From the NCBI GenBank assembly GCA_014529385.2, contig CM043944.1:73782384-73802383 (forward strand): a stretch of DNA of 20,000 bases. Direction: 5' to 3'. The notes under the pieces are model-generated. The model saw nothing but the letters and a program-made list of their open reading frames with translations, did no database searches and was not told where the DNA came from. A program made the translations under genes and the position numbers. The stretch comes from Adiantum capillus-veneris (lineage: Eukaryota > Streptophyta > Polypodiopsida > Polypodiales > Pteridaceae). Positions within the stretch are counted from its first letter, which is position 1, and each line of letters opens with the position of its first letter. This document shows, in pieces, positions 17,153 through 20,000 of this stretch.

Positions 17153-17610
17153 CCTGTTCGTGTTGGCTTTTACTTTGTTGGGCCTCCTCAGCTTGTCTCT
17201 CCTACTCCACTGCATCTTCCCTTGCTTTTCTTTCTGCTTCTTGAGCTTCTCTTTGCTTTAAGGCTTTTGCTTCCTGGTACATGCATTCAAGAGAATCCAT
17301 GGGATATTCTGGTTCTCTCCTGGAGTTAGGTCTTCGAGCGAGCTCAACAGAGAGAGATTTTTTTTTTGGAGTGCCGCCCTCCCTACCTCCCCTTCCTCCT
17401 CTTGCCGCCCATGTGCTTCCTCCTCTTCCCTTCCTCCTCATCCTCAACCTCCTCCTCCAACACCCTTCCTCTCCTCCAACTCCTCTCTCCATCTACTCCT
17501 CTTATCACCTTCCCTTCCTCCAGCTCCTCCTCTAGAAACCACCATCCCTTCCGTAAAGTCCTCCTATCTCCTACTCCCTTCTTCCTCTCTCTTTTCTTAG
17601 TCACTCTATA

Positions 17611-17611
<1 letters not shown>

Positions 17612-17651
<40 letters not shown>

Positions 17652-17687
17652 CCCCCTCCCTTTTTGGAGTGACCTCCACCCCCCTCC

Positions 17688-17746
<59 letters not shown>

Positions 17747-17777
17747 TCCCTTTTTGGAGTGACCTCCACCCCCCTCC

Positions 17778-17821
<44 letters not shown>

Positions 17822-17922
17822 GGAGTGACCTCCACCCCCCTCCACCCCTCTCTGTCCTCTCTCTCTCTCTCTCCCCCACCCCTGCCTTCCCTTTCGTCCC
17901 ATCCTAGAGTGAGATCCACCCC

Positions 17923-17930
<8 letters not shown>
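17612..17930. repeat. CT-rich minisatellite with TTTTTGGAGTGACC core
   Basis: A unit of TTTTTGGAGTGACCTCCACC plus CCCTCCACCC plus a (CT)n tail recurs at 17661, 17751 and 17817, with spacings of 90 and 66 that differ by CT-tract length. A diverged copy (TAGAGTGAGATCCACCCCT) lies at about 17904, and TTTTTGGAGTG also occurs near 17364. Reading frames across it on either strand are repeat translations, not proteins. Confidence 0.95.
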
Positions 17931-17974
<44 letters not shown>

Positions 17975-18019
17975 CACACACACACACACACACTGGGATG
18001 AGAGGGAAGGGTGGCAAGG

Positions 18020-18106
<87 letters not shown>

Positions 18107-18129
18107 GACGAGAGGGAAGGGTGGCAAGG

Positions 18130-18160
<31 letters not shown>
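17929..18160. repeat. Duplicated (CT)n-(CA)n microsatellite ending in (AG)n
   Basis: Two rounds of (CT)n-(CA)n, each followed by a 30-base spacer (17992-18021 and 18102-18131; 28 of 30 identical, offset 110). The second round is followed by (AG)n at 18132-18160, complementary to the CT tract at 18021-18066. Confidence 0.95.
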
Positions 18161-18164
<4 letters not shown>

Positions 18165-18320
18165 GGAGAGAGCTAATTAAAAAAACAAATCACTAGCAGT
18201 ATCCGTAGTGCCTCCCTTTTTTTTGTAAAAGAGGGAGAGAGGGGGAGAGAAAGAGAGAGTGATAGCGGGAGGGGAAGAGAGAGGGGGGCCAATTGGGAGG
18301 GAGAGAGAGATAAAGAGCGA

Positions 18321-18341
18321 GGGGGGGGAGGGGGAGGGGGG
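18321..18341 (+). repeat. G-rich block with quadruplex potential
   Basis: G runs of 8, 5 and 6 separated by single A bases. The long runs can supply four stacks. It lies inside purine-rich simple sequence (18225-18341). Confidence 0.6.
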
Positions 18342-18646
18342 TTGTACAGGGTGAGCCCGTCTTTCTTTTTAGAAAAACAATACACTTTTCCTCTCTCCCT
18401 CATAATTTTGTCACCCCCTTCTCTCTCTCTCTCTCTCTCATCGATCTCTCTCCCACTACATCTTCCTTTTTTCTTTCTCTGCCTCTTGGCACAGTGTCGC
18501 TTGAGTCCCTCCAATCTCAAGGAGAAATGAAATGAAATGCTATGTTAACTGTCTTTAAAAGGCCAAAATGACCCATGCAACCAAACTGATACAATCTTGG
18601 TGGATCTAATACAGTTTCTGGGTACAAAATAAAATGAGAGAGAAGA

Positions 18647-18648
<2 letters not shown>

Positions 18649-18685
<37 letters not shown>
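18649..18685 (+). repeat. Homopolymer run of 37 G
   Basis: An uninterrupted G run from 18649 to 18685, preceded by a GAGAGAAGAGA tract. On the minus strand it is poly(C) about 43 bases past the LINE stop codon. Runs of this length are rare and hard to sequence, so the exact length is doubtful. Confidence 0.95.
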
Positions 18686-18686
<1 letters not shown>

Positions 18687-18727
18687 CCTGGGAGGTCAAA
18701 TATGACCTATGGGACCAAATGAACATG

Positions 18728-19999
18728 TCACGTGGTGTGAGTGGAGTTCATAAGTGACTCTCGATGCTCAAAAATGGCTGAAATGAGCGTCGCAATAGAG
18801 AGTCCACATCGTGGTTGGGAGAGGAAGGTATGTAGGGAGAGATCATGGCTGAATATATGGGGAAAAGAGGACCTAATGTGGTCAAAAGCTGAGCACTCAA
18901 GTAGTGTGTGGTACTCACTCTCTCGCACTTGACGAGGGCATAAGGTGCAAAGTCGATGACACTCCTCGCCAGTGCCCCAACGTCCTGTCTTGCAGCGTAA
19001 AGGATGGGAGCTAAGACGAATGGAGGAAATGGTGCAGATCGCACTCGACGGGATGGGCTCAAGGATGTAGGAATGGGTTCGGTTACCTCGTTCCGAGAAG
19101 AAGAGAGATTTGTAGTTTGGGGCAACGTGTGTGGTGTAATGGTTGAAGCGAGAACCTCCGGATTTCTCCCAAGCCGTGATACATTGGCGTTGTAAGAAGG
19201 CCTCATTAACTTGGGAGTCGATCGACGCATCCTTGACCAAGTGACATGCATCCCATCTTCCAAACCATTTCTTGATATCAAGCATCCACCCCGAACTTAG
19301 TATTTTGCTCTTGCATGTCTTTTGAACCATTTGACTTGCTTCATATGCGATTCTAGGAAGTCGATGCAAAGGGCTACGTTGTGTTTTACGCATGTACTCC
19401 ACAACCCTTTGTGTGGCCAAGACCTCAATGGGAAGCAATCCGGACTTAAGAAGTAAGAGCATGTAGGGTGTTTGTGTCTTGACTTGGAGAAAGTTGGTGA
19501 GAAAACGCTTTTGGACATTCTCAAACTCTTTCCAAGTAGACTTCCCGATGCTTCCACCCCACACCTCCACTCCATAAAGAAGCACCGGTGTCACCAATGT
19601 GTCAAAGAGGTACTTTTTGAGAGCCCAACACTTGATCTCTCCTGCATTGCACATGTTCTCAAATGCATAATAGGCCCTCTTTCCGGCTTCCAAGCGACGC
19701 ATTGCACAATCCTTCCATTTATGATTGGATGGAACCTCAAGGCCAAGGTACTTGAAGTGATCTACCACTTCAAGTTTCTCATTGTTATATACAATGCATG
19801 GATTTTCATCATTGAGGGTCTTTACAAGCATAACCTTGGTTTTGGATCCATTCACGATCAGCCCGCTATGTAGGCAAAAGCGTTCCAAGACACTCATAAG
19901 CTTTTGTGCATCTTCTAAGGTATGTGCCAAAAGCACTACATCATCGGCATAAAGCAAAAGCATGATCACCGCATTTCCAATCTTAACCTCTTCTATGCC
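18728..19999 (-). CDS. LINE (non-LTR) reverse transcriptase, C-terminal part
   Basis: The frame is open from the window edge to a stop at 18728-18730, giving about 423 residues of a longer ORF2 whose 5' end is outside the window. It starts just before the catalytic YADD (19951-19940, in LLLYADDVVLLA), followed by the LINE pattern GLIVNGSKTKVML and FKYLGLEV. The thumb and connection region continues, and near the end CTLC...H....C (C-x2-C-x9-H-x4-C, in CTLCPRQVRESEYHTLLEC) matches the zinc-binding tail of plant LINEs (zf-RVT type). The enzyme reverse-transcribes element RNA at the nicked target. No stops or frame changes occur in 1.27 kb, so this is the youngest-looking element here. Whether it is full length cannot be judged from this window. 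Confidence 0.9.
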   Translation of the reverse strand, partial: GIEEVKIGNAVIMLLLYADDVVLLAHTLEDAQKLMSVLERFCLHSGLIVNGSKTKVMLVKTLNDENPCIVYNNEKLEVVDHFKYLGLEVPSNHKWKDCAMRRLEAGKRAYYAFENMCNAGEIKCWALKKYLFDTLVTPVLLYGVEVWGGSIGKSTWKEFENVQKRFLTNFLQVKTQTPYMLLLLKSGLLPIEVLATQRVVEYMRKTQRSPLHRLPRIAYEASQMVQKTCKSKILSSGWMLDIKKWFGRWDACHLVKDASIDSQVNEAFLQRQCITAWEKSGGSRFNHYTTHVAPNYKSLFFSERGNRTHSYILEPIPSSAICTISSIRLSSHPLRCKTGRWGTGEECHRLCTLCPRQVRESEYHTLLECSAFDHIRSSFPHIFSHDLSLHTFLSQPRCGLSIATLISAIFEHRESLMNSTHTT

Positions 20000-20000
20000 T

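Larger units (their letters stand above)
16173..17492 (-). pseudogene. Coiled-coil and repeat protein, N-terminal part, three stops
   Basis: A single frame without frame changes, interrupted at 17204-17202 (TAG), 16847-16845 (TAG) and 16583-16581 (TGA). The order is: a Gly/Arg-rich lead-in made from purine-rich simple sequence (17492-17340); a plausible original start at ATG 17300 with a charged helix (YQEAKALKQREAQEAERKA); a Pro/Gln/Thr-rich zone with MSPKPTS twice; 24-residue repeats built on KEPEPQKAAGFE; and a long coiled coil (residues encoded at 16532-16190; IDALQGELEHRMNVITDLQ, then IQELRAEAEQHQLAREKQQ). I know no family for it. Orientation and position suggest one protein with the 15673-14217 frames. 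The ordered frame with only point stops suggests recent decay. Confidence 0.6.
18161..18727. other. Simple-sequence-rich DNA, probable LINE 3' UTR/flank
   Basis: No gene. It holds a T8 run at 18217-18224 (A8 on the minus strand, a possible remnant poly(A) end of the LINE), G-rich blocks at 18321-18341, a (TC)n tract at about 18421-18439 and a G37 run. On the minus strand this lies 3' of the LINE ORF, so at least part of it should be LINE 3' UTR. Confidence 0.45.

Noticed and set aside
17383-18127. Long minus-strand frames (up to 238 codons) and plus-strand frames in the CT/CA minisatellite
   Set aside because: Almost entirely Arg-Glu, Ser-Leu or Cys-Val repeats. Length comes from stop-free simple sequence, not coding.

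Overview
This is a eukaryotic nuclear window, almost certainly from a repeat-rich plant. It is AT-rich, holds plant-type Ty1/copia and Ty3/gypsy pol remnants and a non-LTR retrotransposon, carries long GA/CT and CA/GT microsatellites, and shows no bacterial gene layout. The gag and pol wording, and the mix of TEs with simple repeats, would fit a homosporous fern such as Ceratopteris or another large seed-free or gymnosperm genome. That placement is an impression from memory, not a result.

Layout, left to right. About 460-2169 (+) is a decayed Ty1/copia pol (end of integrase, RT, start of RNase H), broken by stops and four frame changes. 2170-3730 is non-coding with one imperfect 114-bp-period repeat. 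3732-5512 looks like the only host-gene candidate: a TATA-like box, GA and CA microsatellites, a possible 5'-UTR intron, a G-quadruplex motif ending 2 bases before the ATG, and a 281-codon Pro/Ser/His-rich ORF with one C-terminal membrane segment. 5513-7209 is AT-rich non-coding DNA with a duplicated microsatellite block at 6066-6238.

About 7210-13397 (+) is a Ty3/gypsy element: a ~380-bp direct repeat (R-U5 part of the LTRs) at 7401 and 13015 brackets gag with a zinc knuckle, protease, RT, RNase H, a second RNase H of the kind known in the Tat/Ogre lineage, and an integrase with D-35-E spacing. Every domain is broken, but the order is complete until the end of integrase, where the 3' repeat begins abruptly.

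Four bases after that repeat an apparent second LTR element begins in the opposite direction. On the minus strand, a purine tract at 14304-14316 is followed by TGTAAG, a TATAAAA box and an end reading GTCACA at 13398, which describes a ~906-bp LTR. Directly upstream of this tract (14217-17492, minus) lie long coiled-coil and repeat-containing reading frames with no recognised retroelement enzyme. This is the least explained part of the window: possibly a non-autonomous LTR element carrying an unfamiliar protein, now damaged by at least three stops, one frame change and a ~500-bp gap that holds a degenerate ~182-bp period repeat. 17600-18160 is a compound CT/CA/AG minisatellite. 18649-18685 is a run of 37 G. 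18728-19999 (minus) is an intact, window-truncated C-terminal part of a LINE reverse transcriptase with YADD and a terminal CCHC motif.
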